The notes under the pieces were generated by a model. It did not search any database. It saw nothing but the letters and a program-made list of their open reading frames with translations, and had not been told where the DNA came from. The translations under genes were made by a program, and so were the position numbers. Shown here piece after piece: positions 45,909-55,258 of a DNA stretch of 64,000 bases. Position 1 is the stretch's first letter. Each line of letters opens with the position of its first letter. Origin of the DNA: Bacteroidales bacterium (GTDB lineage Bacteria > Bacteroidota > Bacteroidia > Bacteroidales > JAGOPY01); assembly GCA_017991835.1 (NCBI GenBank), contig JAGOPY010000001.1, forward strand, positions 211,892-275,891, written 5' to 3'.

Positions 45909-46388
45909 ATGGGCTATTGCTATGAGTATCCGCGTCCGTCGGTTTCGGCTGATATTGCCGTTTTCCGGAAGAGAGGGAATGAGCTGCAGGTTTTGCTGAT
46001 CAAACGAGGGAACGAACCGTTCAAAGGGATGTGGGCCCTTCCCGGCGGATTTATGGAAATGGATGAAACGCTGGAAGAGACGGCTGCCAGGGAGCTGGAA
46101 GAAGAAACCGGGCTGGCAGGGATCAGACTGGAGCAATTCCATACGTTCAGCCAGGTAGACCGGGATCCGAGAACGCGGATCGTTACGACGGTTTATTACG
46201 GTTTTACGAATGAGGAGAATGACAGGGCAAAGGGAGGCGACGACGCTGACGAAGCCTGCTGGTTCAGTACGGACCATCTTCCTCCGATGGGATTCGACCA
46301 TGAAATGATCATCCGACAGATATTAAACGACCAAAAGATTACACCCCCTGACTTCACTCTCATCAAACCTGCCCAGGATCTCAAATGA
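45909..46388 (+). CDS. Nudix hydrolase
   Basis: A 159-residue protein with the Nudix box GGFMEMDETLEETAARELEEETGL (box spans about 46-69; shown for its GX5EX7REXXEEXG pattern as G, E, R-E-L-E-E-E-T-G). PRPSVSADIAVFRKRG and FTFSQVDRDPRTRIV-like segments fit the ADP-ribose/NUDT-like subgroup that starts with YEYPRP. It hydrolyses a nucleoside diphosphate derivative; the substrate is not determined. Its last 22 codons overlap convergently with the LuxE-like gene. Confidence 0.88.
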   Translation: MGYCYEYPRPSVSADIAVFRKRGNELQVLLIKRGNEPFKGMWALPGGFMEMDETLEETAARELEEETGLAGIRLEQFHTFSQVDRDPRTRIVTTVYYGFTNEENDRAKGGDDADEACWFSTDHLPPMGFDHEMIIRQILNDQKITPPDFTLIKPAQDLK

Positions 46389-47318
46389 ACCGTCTGCCAG
46401 TGATCTGCCCAGGTCTTGCGTTGCGATGAAGGAACAACTGTAAATATTAGCCAGGTCGATGACATTGATCCCGCCGGTCTTTCCGGCAGGCAGGAGCGTT
46501 AACGGATCATTCGGATCACGAACCAGTACTTTCATCCAGGGTGGCGCCTTGTATACACCATTACCCTGCGAGTAAGCCTGTGAAAGCAATTCCGTCATAC
46601 CGTACTCAGAATGAATACTTTCTGATTGAAAACGCTGGCATAACAAATGATGAAGCTCTTCCCTGACCATTTCCCTGCGCCTGCCTTTCATCCCACCCGT
46701 TTCCATAATGATCGCATGACTAAGGTCGATAGGATGTCGTTCGGAAAAGTCAAGCAAAGCATACGATGCACCGAACAGTATTGTTTTTATTGTCCCTTCA
46801 ACAGGCTGCAACAAACGGGCTTCGAGAGCATCATGATCGTGCAGGAAAAATCCGCTTCCATTACGCTCTGTCATCCTGATCAGGAAATCGAGCATATACA
46901 CGAGGGAGGAACCGGTACGTTCTAGATAACCCGGCAACAAGGCCAGGAAACGGTAATTGGCGACATCTCCGTAAAACAACCTGAACGCTTTTAAGAAGCT
47001 TTCCTCGTAAAGCCGGAGATCACAGATAAAATGCCTGGATGGCACCGTACCGGTGGTGCTGCTACTGGTAAAAACCTTTTCGGCAGATTTCGAATCACCT
47101 GTTACAACCACATGATCTTTAAAAAAACCGACGGGCATAAAAGGAATGTCCGTGTAATGCGAAATGACGTCCGGATTTACGTTCAGGTAGGTTAGAAAAC
47201 TTCTGTAAACCGGGTTCTCTTCCGCCTGGTAGCGGAAAATTTCCAATGCCAGGCAGTTCCAGTCCTGATCATTACCCGGGCTAAAAATCCGTGCTTTAAT
47301 TTCTTCCGAAAGCATCAT
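46323..47318 (-). CDS. LuxE/acyl-protein synthetase-like adenylate-forming protein
   Basis: A 331-residue protein resembling LuxE acyl-protein synthetases and the AMP-binding superfamily: FTSSSTTGTVPSRHF is the phosphate-binding P-loop-like motif, EYGMTELLSQAY the substrate/ATP motif, and QDLGRSLADGSFEILGR the adenylate-ribose motif. It probably activates a carboxylate as an adenylate. In Bacteroidota such genes often lie in lipid or surface-glycan loci, but no partner is next to it here. It overlaps the Nudix gene by 66 bases tail to tail. Confidence 0.82.
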   Translation of the reverse strand: MMLSEEIKARIFSPGNDQDWNCLALEIFRYQAEENPVYRSFLTYLNVNPDVISHYTDIPFMPVGFFKDHVVVTGDSKSAEKVFTSSSTTGTVPSRHFICDLRLYEESFLKAFRLFYGDVANYRFLALLPGYLERTGSSLVYMLDFLIRMTERNGSGFFLHDHDALEARLLQPVEGTIKTILFGASYALLDFSERHPIDLSHAIIMETGGMKGRRREMVREELHHLLCQRFQSESIHSEYGMTELLSQAYSQGNGVYKAPPWMKVLVRDPNDPLTLLPAGKTGGINVIDLANIYSCSFIATQDLGRSLADGSFEILGRFDESEVRGCNLLVV

Positions 47319-47374
47319 CAGGAATAAAAAGTTCAGGAATGAAAATTGCTTAATTTTGAAAAATCAACCATACG

Positions 47375-47929
47375 ATGAAATTCTCCATAAAAATACGTTT
47401 TATTTTAGCTTTAGGATTTCTAACGGCAATAGTATCGTGTCAGCGAACCGAGGAATATCCGGTTGAGCCGCGCATTACATTTTTAGAATTCGAAAAGATC
47501 CTGAATGAAACCGATAGTGTTTTTGACAAAGGGGTACTGAAATTCAAATTTACCGACGGTGATGGCGATATCGGCCTTTCGGAGGGCGATACCTTGCCGC
47601 CGTTCAATCCCGGAAGCAAATATTATTACAATTTGCTGATCGATTATTATGAAGTGCGCAATGGAGCGGAAACCTATGTCCCTCTGACTTCTTACAATTC
47701 GGAGACCGGTCTCTACGACACTGTTTACCTGAGTGCCAGGGTGCCGTTGCTGACACCTGAAGGATCGAACAAAGCCATTTCAGGAGAAATTCATGACTCA
47801 CTGTTCATTTATAATTACAATTCCGATTTTGATACCCTTTTTCTGACATTCAGATTGGTTGACCGGGCTCTGAACGAAAGCAACACAGAACGGACCCCTT
47901 ACATTGTCAGATCCTTTTCTCCGCAATAA
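47375..47929 (+). CDS. Lipoprotein with FTDGDGDIG motif, unknown
   Basis: A 184-residue lipoprotein: signal ending TAIVSC (Cys22), then a beta-rich domain with FKFTDGDGDIGLSEGDT, a calcium-binding-like Asp/Gly loop, and late FLTFRLVDRALNESN. This type is widespread in Bacteroidota near envelope genes; its function is unknown. It lies 6 bases before the PBP2 gene. A TAATTTTG box at 47351-47358 may serve as its promoter -7 element. Confidence 0.75.
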   Translation: MKFSIKIRFILALGFLTAIVSCQRTEEYPVEPRITFLEFEKILNETDSVFDKGVLKFKFTDGDGDIGLSEGDTLPPFNPGSKYYYNLLIDYYEVRNGAETYVPLTSYNSETGLYDTVYLSARVPLLTPEGSNKAISGEIHDSLFIYNYNSDFDTLFLTFRLVDRALNESNTERTPYIVRSFSPQ

Positions 47930-47935
47930 CCGGTC

Positions 47936-49765
47936 ATGAGAAAAACGCTGGAAAGCAGGAAGTACGTTTTTTTAACCCTCTTTGTGATTGCAGGGGCTGT
48001 ATTTACCATCCGGCTATTCCTGCTGCAGGTGGTGCAGGAAAAGTACAAACTCTCGGCCGACAACAATGTCTTGCGCTATGTGACGCAATATCCTCCCCGA
48101 GGGGTGGTTTTTGACCGTAACGGCAAGCTGATGGTATACAATGAGGCTGCGTATGACCTGCTTGTTATCCCAAAGCAGGTAAAGGCTTTTGATACGACGG
48201 AATTCTGCCGGCTGCTTGAAATCCCCATTGAAGAAGTAAGGCTGAGGCTGAAGAAAGCCAGGAGTTATTCGATGGTCAAGACGACGGTATTCCTCGAACA
48301 ATTATCGAAAGAAGATTTCAGCGCGCTGGATGAGGTTTTGTTCAAATTTCCGGGTTTTTTCGTACAGCTCCGTACCGTCAGGAAGTATGACACTCCCACA
48401 GCCGCGCATGTTCTGGGTTATACCGGTGAAGTAAATAACAGGGATATTGAACGGGATCCTTATTATAAAATGGGCGACTACATCGGGCTGACCGGCCTGG
48501 AGAAATCCTATGAAACGATCCTGCGGGGCAAAAAAGGGATGAAGATCAAGCTGGTGGATGTGCACAACCGGGAGATGGGGAGCTACCAGGACGGGAAATA
48601 CGACAGTGCGGCGGTTGCGGGCAAGAACATAACGGTTTCGATAGATGCGGAGGTCCAGGAATATGCTGAAAAGCTGATGCGGTTTAAAAGGGGGAGTATC
48701 GTAGCCATAGAGCCCTCTACGGGAGAAATACTGGTGATGGTCTCCAGTCCGTCGTACGATCCGAACCTCCTGGTAGGAAGGGGAAGGTCGAAAAATTTTG
48801 CCGAGTTTAACAAGGATACGCTTAAACCTCTTTTTAACAGGGCTATCCAGGCGCAATATCCTCCCGGATCGACGTTCAAGACTGTCAATACCCTGATCGG
48901 GCTTCAGGAGGGTGTGCTGCACGATTACACAAGGTACGGATGCAGTGGTACATCGACCACTCCTATTCCCTGCAGCCACAGCCATCCTTCGCCGCTTGAC
49001 CTGTACCATGCCATTGAGCAATCGTGCAATCCTTATTTCTGGCAGGTTTTCCGGTCAATTCTTGACCAGCGGAAATTCCGTACGATGCAGGACAGTTATA
49101 ATTACTGGCGGGAAGAGGTGATGAGTTTCGGTATCGCGACCATACTGGAAGGGGATGTGGTTGATCAGAAAAGCGGGAACCTGCCCAAAGACACTTACTA
49201 TGACCGGTATTACGGCAAAACGGGTTGGAAACCCCTGACGATCCGTTCGCTGGCGATCGGGCAGGGAGAAGTGGAACAGACGCCGCTGCAACTGGCCAAC
49301 GTGGCGGCCATTATTGCCAACCGGGGATTTTACCATCCGCCCCATCTGCTGAAAGCCGTTGAGGGTGATACGGAACCGGCGAAAAAGTTCGAAAAGAAGA
49401 TCCCTGCCCGGATCGCCTCGACCTATTATGAGACGCTCATCGAGGGGATGTCGCTGGTTTATAACGGAGGGGGGGGATCGGCCAGGTATTACAAAATTGA
49501 CAGCGTGGAATGCTGCGGAAAGACAGGCACCTCACAAAATCCGCACGGGAAAAACCATTCGGTGTTTATTGCTTTCGCTCCGCGGGAGAATCCGAAGATA
49601 GCCATAGCCTGCGTTGTGGAAAATTCGGGATATGGAGCAACCTGGGCGGCGCCGATTGCTTCGCTGGTCATGGAGAAATACCTGAAAAGGACAATAAAGC
49701 AGACCGCTACGGAAGAACGGATGTTGAACGCTTATTTAATAGAAGGAAGTGACCCCGGCGACTAA
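47936..49765 (+). CDS. mrdA: Penicillin-binding protein 2 (transpeptidase)
   Basis: Elongation-specific peptidoglycan transpeptidase, anchored in the inner membrane (VFLTLFVIAGAVFTIRLFLL). The 609-residue protein has the dimerisation domain with PPRGVVFDRNGK, then the transpeptidase with SxxK at Ser312-Lys315 (PPGSTFKT), SxN in EQSCNPYFW and KTG at 529-531 (CCGKTGTSQNP). It works with RodA, whose gene overlaps by 17 bases. A double Cys before KTG is unusual. Confidence 0.95.
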   Translation: MRKTLESRKYVFLTLFVIAGAVFTIRLFLLQVVQEKYKLSADNNVLRYVTQYPPRGVVFDRNGKLMVYNEAAYDLLVIPKQVKAFDTTEFCRLLEIPIEEVRLRLKKARSYSMVKTTVFLEQLSKEDFSALDEVLFKFPGFFVQLRTVRKYDTPTAAHVLGYTGEVNNRDIERDPYYKMGDYIGLTGLEKSYETILRGKKGMKIKLVDVHNREMGSYQDGKYDSAAVAGKNITVSIDAEVQEYAEKLMRFKRGSIVAIEPSTGEILVMVSSPSYDPNLLVGRGRSKNFAEFNKDTLKPLFNRAIQAQYPPGSTFKTVNTLIGLQEGVLHDYTRYGCSGTSTTPIPCSHSHPSPLDLYHAIEQSCNPYFWQVFRSILDQRKFRTMQDSYNYWREEVMSFGIATILEGDVVDQKSGNLPKDTYYDRYYGKTGWKPLTIRSLAIGQGEVEQTPLQLANVAAIIANRGFYHPPHLLKAVEGDTEPAKKFEKKIPARIASTYYETLIEGMSLVYNGGGGSARYYKIDSVECCGKTGTSQNPHGKNHSVFIAFAPRENPKIAIACVVENSGYGATWAAPIASLVMEKYLKRTIKQTATEERMLNAYLIEGSDPGD

Positions 49766-51011
49766 AAACATATACGGCAAGATTGACTGGACAACTGTCT
49801 GGCTTTACATCATCCTGGTGCTGATGGGATGGGTCAGTGTATATTCATCGGTCTATGATGAAACTCACAGCAGCATCCTGGATATCTCGCAACGTTACGG
49901 AAAACAGATGATCTGGATCATTGCCGGCGGCGTGATAGCGTTTGTGATCATGCTGACCGACGCCAAGGTCTTCAATGCTTTTGCTTATATCATCTATGGT
50001 ATTTCCATTCTGATCCTGATTGCCGTACTTCTTATCGGCACTGAGATTTCGGGTTCCAAATCCTGGTTCCAGATCGGCAGTGTGGCCATACAGCCTGCCG
50101 AATTTGCCAAATTCGCCACCTGTTTGGCCCTGGCCAGATACCTGAGTTCCTACGCCACGGATATGAATGTGCTTCAGACCAAGATTGTAGCCACTGCTTT
50201 GATATTCACACCGGCGCTTCTGATTTTTTTACAAAATGATACCGGTTCGGCCGTTGTGTATATTGCGCTTATCCTGGTACTTTACCGGGAAGGCCTTTCG
50301 GGATATTTCCTGATCTCGGGCGTAATCATGGTCGTGCTTTTTGTTATGACCTTGCTGATCAACCAGTATATTATGACCGGAATCTTGTCGGTGCTGGCCG
50401 TTCTGCTCTATTACTACAATAAACTGCTCAGGAAGCGCTGGTGGATCATTATCGGCATATGGCTGGCGTCGGTTGCCATGGTATTTGCGGTGGATTATGT
50501 ATTCGACAACTTCCTGGAAGAGCACCAGAAGACCCGTATCAATGTTTTATTGGGCAAGGAATCTGACCCGAAAGGCGCGGGTTACAATGTCAACCAGTCG
50601 AAAATAGCCATTGGATCAGGAGGATTGATCGGCAAGGGGTTTCTGCAGGGGACACAAACCAAGTACAATTTTGTGCCGGAGCAGAGCACCGATTTCATTT
50701 TCTGCACCGTAGGCGAAGAGTGGGGCTTCCTGGGAAGTACGGCAGTGATAGGTTTGTTCGTTTACCTTCTTTTCAGGCTGGTCAGGATGGCAGAGCGGCA
50801 GCGGTCGGATTTCAGCAGGATATACGGATACGGTGTAATATCGATCCTTTTCTTCCACTTTGTAGTGAATATCGGGATGACGATCGGGCTTGTGCCGGTC
50901 ATCGGGATCCCCCTTCCCTTTTTCAGTTACGGGGGATCTTCCCTCTGGGCATTCACCATCTTGCTTTTTATCTTCATCAAGCTGGATGCGAACAGGCTGG
51001 CGTTATTCTAG
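49749..51011 (+). CDS. rodA: Rod shape-determining protein RodA (SEDS glycosyltransferase)
   Basis: Multi-span SEDS peptidoglycan polymerase that pairs with PBP2. The 420-residue protein has about ten membrane spans, the ISGSKSWFQIGSVAIQPAEFAKF region, NQSKIAIGSGGLIGKG and the end GIPLPFFSYGGSSLW. It starts at GTG 49749 inside mrdA, preceded by AGAAGGAA; this overlap suggests coupled translation. Its stop shares a CTAG with the end of ppiD on the other strand (4-base overlap). Confidence 0.94.
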   Translation: MTPATKNIYGKIDWTTVWLYIILVLMGWVSVYSSVYDETHSSILDISQRYGKQMIWIIAGGVIAFVIMLTDAKVFNAFAYIIYGISILILIAVLLIGTEISGSKSWFQIGSVAIQPAEFAKFATCLALARYLSSYATDMNVLQTKIVATALIFTPALLIFLQNDTGSAVVYIALILVLYREGLSGYFLISGVIMVVLFVMTLLINQYIMTGILSVLAVLLYYYNKLLRKRWWIIIGIWLASVAMVFAVDYVFDNFLEEHQKTRINVLLGKESDPKGAGYNVNQSKIAIGSGGLIGKGFLQGTQTKYNFVPEQSTDFIFCTVGEEWGFLGSTAVIGLFVYLLFRLVRMAERQRSDFSRIYGYGVISILFFHFVVNIGMTIGLVPVIGIPLPFFSYGGSSLWAFTILLFIFIKLDANRLALF

Positions 51012-53131
51012 AAATACAGGAGCCTGTTGTCTTCGATCTTTGTAATTTTCTGAAGGGCGTTGAACATAGGATTAGCTCCCATGCGTGAGCGGAAAGCGGC
51101 CAGCAGCTGATCGCGGTTAGCATTGTAATCGGCCGGTTGCGGCGGTTCATAGAATCGATCGACCACCACGACAAACACGCCGCCGTTACCCTGGATGGGT
51201 TCAGATTGCTGTCCGGCTTCCATGCTGAATATTTCCCCGATAACCTGGTATTCGCTGCCAAAACCGGGTATATTCCTGGAAGAGAAGGTCAGTGTCAGGT
51301 TTGTATCCACTTTGGTATTGAATTCCCGGGCGATCTGGTAAATGTCGGTACCGATGCCTTTGATACGGTCTTTAAGCATAGAGGCTTTCTTTTCATTCAT
51401 CACAAATGATTTGATATTCTCCTTCATCTGTTCCAGCGGCATGATACCTTTTTCCCTGGCGGCGGTAACGACTGCCACCACGTAAGCGCCACCGATATCG
51501 AATACCGGTGAAACGTCGCCGACTTCGATCCCATCAAAGAAAGCCCAGCGGACAATTTCGCGCGGATAATCGATGCCGGCAATAGTATTGCCCATTTCCC
51601 GCAGGTAAGTGGCCGATCTTTTGTTCAGCCCCTGGCTGCTGACAGCCGCATCGAATTTAGCCTGGGTGCTGTTTTCCCCGGCGAAAGTGCTGGCCTGTGC
51701 GTAAACATCCTGGAAAGTTTTGCTGCTGGGGGCAATTGTTCGTTCAATAACAGCTACCCTGATTTTCTGTTCCGGGTCTTTCTTGCCGGTAATTTTCACC
51801 ACATGGTAACCGAAAGCGGTTTCCACTTTAACCACATCACCGACTTTACCGTTGAGGACCGCATCATTAAAAGGACCGATCATGGCGCCATCTGAGAACC
51901 ATCCCAGGTCGCCGTTGTTCGATTTGGCCGATCCGTCGTCGGAAAGGAGGTAAGCCAGGGCCTGGAGTTTGGTTTTATCTGCGGAGACAATCGTGAATAT
52001 ACTGTCGGCGGTTTTTTCTGCCTGTGTTTTGGTACGGGTGACATTTTCCCCGGCTCTCAATGCGCCCTGGAAAGCGATCAGAATGTGTTCGGCTTTCATC
52101 GAATCAGGGCGGGCCTGGACATCCATCAGCCGGGCCATATGCCAGGCATTATTCTCCTCGTAAGGCGGGACGAAAGTGCCTGCCGGGGCATCCCACAAAG
52201 CCACTTCGATGTTGAGCGGAAGCAATCCCTTTTTATACCATGTACTATCGTAACGCTTATCAGAAGTTGAGTTGACAAATGTTACAAAGTCGCTCGTATT
52301 GCGGAACTCATCATAAATCCTGTAGGCTTCCTGGCGTGCATCTTCACGGTCTTTTGCAGATGGTGCCACATCAAAAACCAGGTAATCGATATCCCTTGAA
52401 GGCTCCTGCTCGTAAGATTGTTTATTCTTTTCGTAATACGTTTCGTAATCTTTATCGGTTAGAGTAACCTCATCGTCATTGATAACGGTATAACGGGCTA
52501 CCACGTACCTCACTTCTGCGTTCTTTTTCTTGCTTTCAAAATCCAGGGCGGCAAAAGCCTGAGGTATGTAATATCCTTTGGTCACCAGGCTTTTGTATTT
52601 TTGATCAAGCCGGTCCTCTTTGATATATTTTTCCAGGTCAAGCCACTGTTTACGCACCTCCGGAGTCAGGTTATCAAGGTTCTGGAGAAAGTTCTGCACA
52701 ACTGTCGGGCTGTACATTCCCGTCTGCGGGTCTTTGAAATATTGCTGGATCAGGTTATGCGGACGCGGCCCCTGGACGAGGTCGTAAAGCTCTTCAGTAG
52801 TGACAGAAAGGCCCAGCTTTTTATATTCATTACCCATAATGATTTCATCCAGGTACTGGTTCCAGGTACTCTGCCGAATATCAAATGTTTCTCCGGGAGT
52901 TAACGATTCTTTATTCTGATTGGCTTTTTGATTTTCAAGATTTACATCGACGCGGCGGTTATAATCCGTGACCGTGATCTCTTCTCCGGCGATGGTGCCT
53001 ACAGCCGGGACGCCACTTCCCCTGCCTCGTTTGCCCGAGAATAGATCGCTGACGATGAAAGCGGCGATAGCCACGCCGACAAGAATAACGGCGAGAGCCG
53101 AATGTTTACGAAGTGTTCCGATAATAGCCAT
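51008..53131 (-). CDS. PpiD/SurA-like periplasmic folding chaperone
   Basis: A 707-residue inner-membrane-anchored chaperone: one N-terminal span (ALAVILVGVAIAAFIVSDLF), SurA_N-type helical domain (about 40-200), a PpiC parvulin domain (about 340-450: KAEHILIAFQG, GDLGWFSDGAMIGPFNDA, TAFGYHVVKITGKK), and a second parvulin-like region to the C-terminus. It assists folding of exported proteins. A consensus promoter is upstream. It is convergent with rodA. Confidence 0.9.
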   Translation of the reverse strand: MAIIGTLRKHSALAVILVGVAIAAFIVSDLFSGKRGRGSGVPAVGTIAGEEITVTDYNRRVDVNLENQKANQNKESLTPGETFDIRQSTWNQYLDEIIMGNEYKKLGLSVTTEELYDLVQGPRPHNLIQQYFKDPQTGMYSPTVVQNFLQNLDNLTPEVRKQWLDLEKYIKEDRLDQKYKSLVTKGYYIPQAFAALDFESKKKNAEVRYVVARYTVINDDEVTLTDKDYETYYEKNKQSYEQEPSRDIDYLVFDVAPSAKDREDARQEAYRIYDEFRNTSDFVTFVNSTSDKRYDSTWYKKGLLPLNIEVALWDAPAGTFVPPYEENNAWHMARLMDVQARPDSMKAEHILIAFQGALRAGENVTRTKTQAEKTADSIFTIVSADKTKLQALAYLLSDDGSAKSNNGDLGWFSDGAMIGPFNDAVLNGKVGDVVKVETAFGYHVVKITGKKDPEQKIRVAVIERTIAPSSKTFQDVYAQASTFAGENSTQAKFDAAVSSQGLNKRSATYLREMGNTIAGIDYPREIVRWAFFDGIEVGDVSPVFDIGGAYVVAVVTAAREKGIMPLEQMKENIKSFVMNEKKASMLKDRIKGIGTDIYQIAREFNTKVDTNLTLTFSSRNIPGFGSEYQVIGEIFSMEAGQQSEPIQGNGGVFVVVVDRFYEPPQPADYNANRDQLLAAFRSRMGANPMFNALQKITKIEDNRLLYF

Positions 53132-53159
53132 AACTGCGTATTTATTTTAAAAAGAGGTG

Positions 53160-53190
53160 CAAAAGTATAAAAAAAACGAACGGGTGCAAA
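53160..53190 (-). promoter_or_regulatory. ppiD promoter
   Basis: Minus strand TTTG (53187-53190), 19 bases, TACTTTTG (53160-53167), 29 bases before the ATG. It separates ppiD from the lptC-side genes, which end 96 bases further. Confidence 0.7.
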
Positions 53191-53286
53191 GTAATTCATA
53201 TATTAATGATGCTATCCGTCATAATAGTAACCGGTTAAGCGACGGGTCCGGGTCGTGGATAAGCAGAAGAACATCCCCAAGGCGGG

Positions 53287-53877
53287 TTACTGCGGTTCGT
53301 CTTTTATTTCAAGCGTACCCTGCACATGGGTTATATCAAGCACATCAAATGGTTCTTTAGATGTCAGCCCGGTACCGGTTACCACATTTCCACCTGTCGT
53401 AAGCCTGACAAACTGGTTGGAATAGATCACGGCTTTGGCCCGGTCCCAGAAAAGCTCTTCGGTATTCAGTTTTTCTTCTTTCTCCAGGTTCTCGACCACG
53501 ACGTTATGCCGGGCTTCCATCAGTTTCTTTTTTTCATAGGAGATGCCGTAATCAGCCGTGATCTTAGTGGTCAGGTTCATGGCTGTATCGTAGAAAAAAA
53601 CGGTGAATCCTTCGGGGAACAGGAGCAGTTCTTCATCGCCTTTTTTATTGACGAGGTAAGGGCTGACCAGTTTGATCTGCATTTGTCCCTTTTCGCTGTA
53701 AAGAATTTCAATATCCCTTGCTGTCATTTCGGGAAGAGTATCCACAAAATCCAGGGAGAGGACGGTCTGAACATCATTTTTACAGGATGAAAAAATCGCC
53801 GGCCCCATCAGAGCGATGATGCCGGCGATGATAATCAACAATATTTTATTCTCCCCAAGAGAAGGCCTGGTTTTCAA
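53287..53877 (-). CDS. lptC: LptC-like LPS export lipoprotein
   Basis: A 196-residue predicted lipoprotein-like protein (FSSC near residue 32) with the LptC/LptA beta-jellyroll features: MTARDIEILYSEKGQMQIKLVSP, then FYDTAMNLTTKITADYGISY and TGTGLTSKEPFDVLDI. LptC bridges the inner-membrane transporter to LptA in LPS transport. The gene sits 11 bases after the TPR gene, as in many Bacteroidota (coaX-OMP-TPR-lptC). The CBS-domain gene often found between lptC and ppiD is absent here. Confidence 0.85.
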   Translation of the reverse strand: MKTRPSLGENKILLIIIAGIIALMGPAIFSSCKNDVQTVLSLDFVDTLPEMTARDIEILYSEKGQMQIKLVSPYLVNKKGDEELLLFPEGFTVFFYDTAMNLTTKITADYGISYEKKKLMEARHNVVVENLEKEEKLNTEELFWDRAKAVIYSNQFVRLTTGGNVVTGTGLTSKEPFDVLDITHVQGTLEIKDEPQ

Positions 53878-53888
53878 AACGGGTGCAA

Positions 53889-55247
53889 TTATTGTTTTGA
53901 CGCCCTGATCCGGGTATCTTCATTGATCCAGCATTCCACCCTGTAAATATCACCTTCCTTCAGGGTATAGAAAAAGATAGTAGAAGTGGCAGGGAAATAG
54001 GCCGAATAGGTGTAAATCAGTTTATCGGCTTCCGGGCCCAGTTCCGGCTCGACCTGTTTGGCCCGCTGGTACTTATCGACAGCCACCCAATAGGCCACAT
54101 GGTTGGTCAGGTCATTGCCTCCGCAATCCCTGGCAGAGGCGGCATAAAGGTCACCGATCAGCATATAGGGATCCCCGTCGGTCGGATCGAGAGCAGCGGC
54201 CTTCAAAGCATAGGCCCTGGACGAAGGATAGTTGTTCAGCGCCTGGTAAGCTTTGGCGATATACATGTAGCTTTTCTGCACTGTAGCGGTATCATTGAGC
54301 TTCTCCGCCTGTTTAAGATAATCGATGGCCTCGGCATATTTCCCTTCATTCAGCAGCATTTTACCGATCATGTAAGCCGATTCGGGTGAAGGCTCCAATT
54401 CATACAGCTTCACTGTTGTTTCGAAATAGAAAGGATCGGTATGGCATTTTTTCTGTTCCAGCAAATTGCTGATCTTCTTAAGCAATTCGACATCATCCGG
54501 AGTTTGATTGAATTTCTTACGGTAGATGGTCACCAGGTCGGGGCAGGTGGCAAAGGGTTCGAGGATCAGTTCCACATTGCTCTGGATTGTGAGCCAGTTC
54601 TTTTTCTCTTCTTCATTGCCCTCATTCGTTTTCAGGTTTTTATCAATAATCTCTGAACTGACATCATAAGCGTCAAATATCACCGTGGAATCCGATTTCC
54701 CTGATTTAGCCAGGTTGACGGCTGAATTCATGTAATAGATGAGGACGGGGCCGGCGGTATTTTCCTTTTCCAGTTCCACCGATCTTTTAAGATATTCATA
54801 GATTTTCTCCACATCCGCAGGCCTGTATGTAAACAGGTCCACGCCTTTTCGACCCAAAACAAATCCTTCTTTTCCAAAATACTGGATGCGCTGATCATAA
54901 AGCATCATAAGCGTATCGATGTACTTATCTCTTACATCAGGGTCGGAAGTGGTTTCCACCAGGAACGACACGATCTTCGCGCCATCGATATATGTATTCT
55001 GAGTTCCCCTGGGGCAGTTCAAAAAGACCCATCTCCATGGCGGGATCAGGTCGTGGATCGTTTCACTTTTATAATCGCTGGCTTTCCACTGTTTGAAAAA
55101 CTCCCGGTACAATGAAATGTTCGTGATGCAGGTGAGGCTGTCGGTACCGTATTTGCCGGCTCCCTGGTCTTCCTGCCCGAAACTGTTCACAGAAGGGATA
55201 CCGGCGAAAATCAGTGAAAAGGTAATAACAAAAAATAGGCGTTTCAT
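53889..55247 (-). CDS. TPR-repeat periplasmic protein
   Basis: A 452-residue exported protein: signal MKRLFFVITFSLIFAGIPSVNSFGQ, then helical repeats. Clear TPR units lie at about 285-385 (ESAYMIGKMLLNEGKYAEAIDYLKQAEKL, QKSYMYIAKAYQALNNY, DPYMLIGDLYAASARDCGG). The N-terminal part carries a conserved PPWRWVFLNCPRG. It likely assembles envelope proteins; context with lptC and OMP supports that. Exact role unknown. Confidence 0.8.
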   Translation of the reverse strand: MKRLFFVITFSLIFAGIPSVNSFGQEDQGAGKYGTDSLTCITNISLYREFFKQWKASDYKSETIHDLIPPWRWVFLNCPRGTQNTYIDGAKIVSFLVETTSDPDVRDKYIDTLMMLYDQRIQYFGKEGFVLGRKGVDLFTYRPADVEKIYEYLKRSVELEKENTAGPVLIYYMNSAVNLAKSGKSDSTVIFDAYDVSSEIIDKNLKTNEGNEEEKKNWLTIQSNVELILEPFATCPDLVTIYRKKFNQTPDDVELLKKISNLLEQKKCHTDPFYFETTVKLYELEPSPESAYMIGKMLLNEGKYAEAIDYLKQAEKLNDTATVQKSYMYIAKAYQALNNYPSSRAYALKAAALDPTDGDPYMLIGDLYAASARDCGGNDLTNHVAYWVAVDKYQRAKQVEPELGPEADKLIYTYSAYFPATSTIFFYTLKEGDIYRVECWINEDTRIRASKQ

Positions 55248-55258
55248 AATTATAATGA

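Noticed and set aside
54099..54389. Small plus-strand frames opposite the TPR gene
   Set aside because: No ribosome site, promoter or motif; shadows of the TPR-coding strand.
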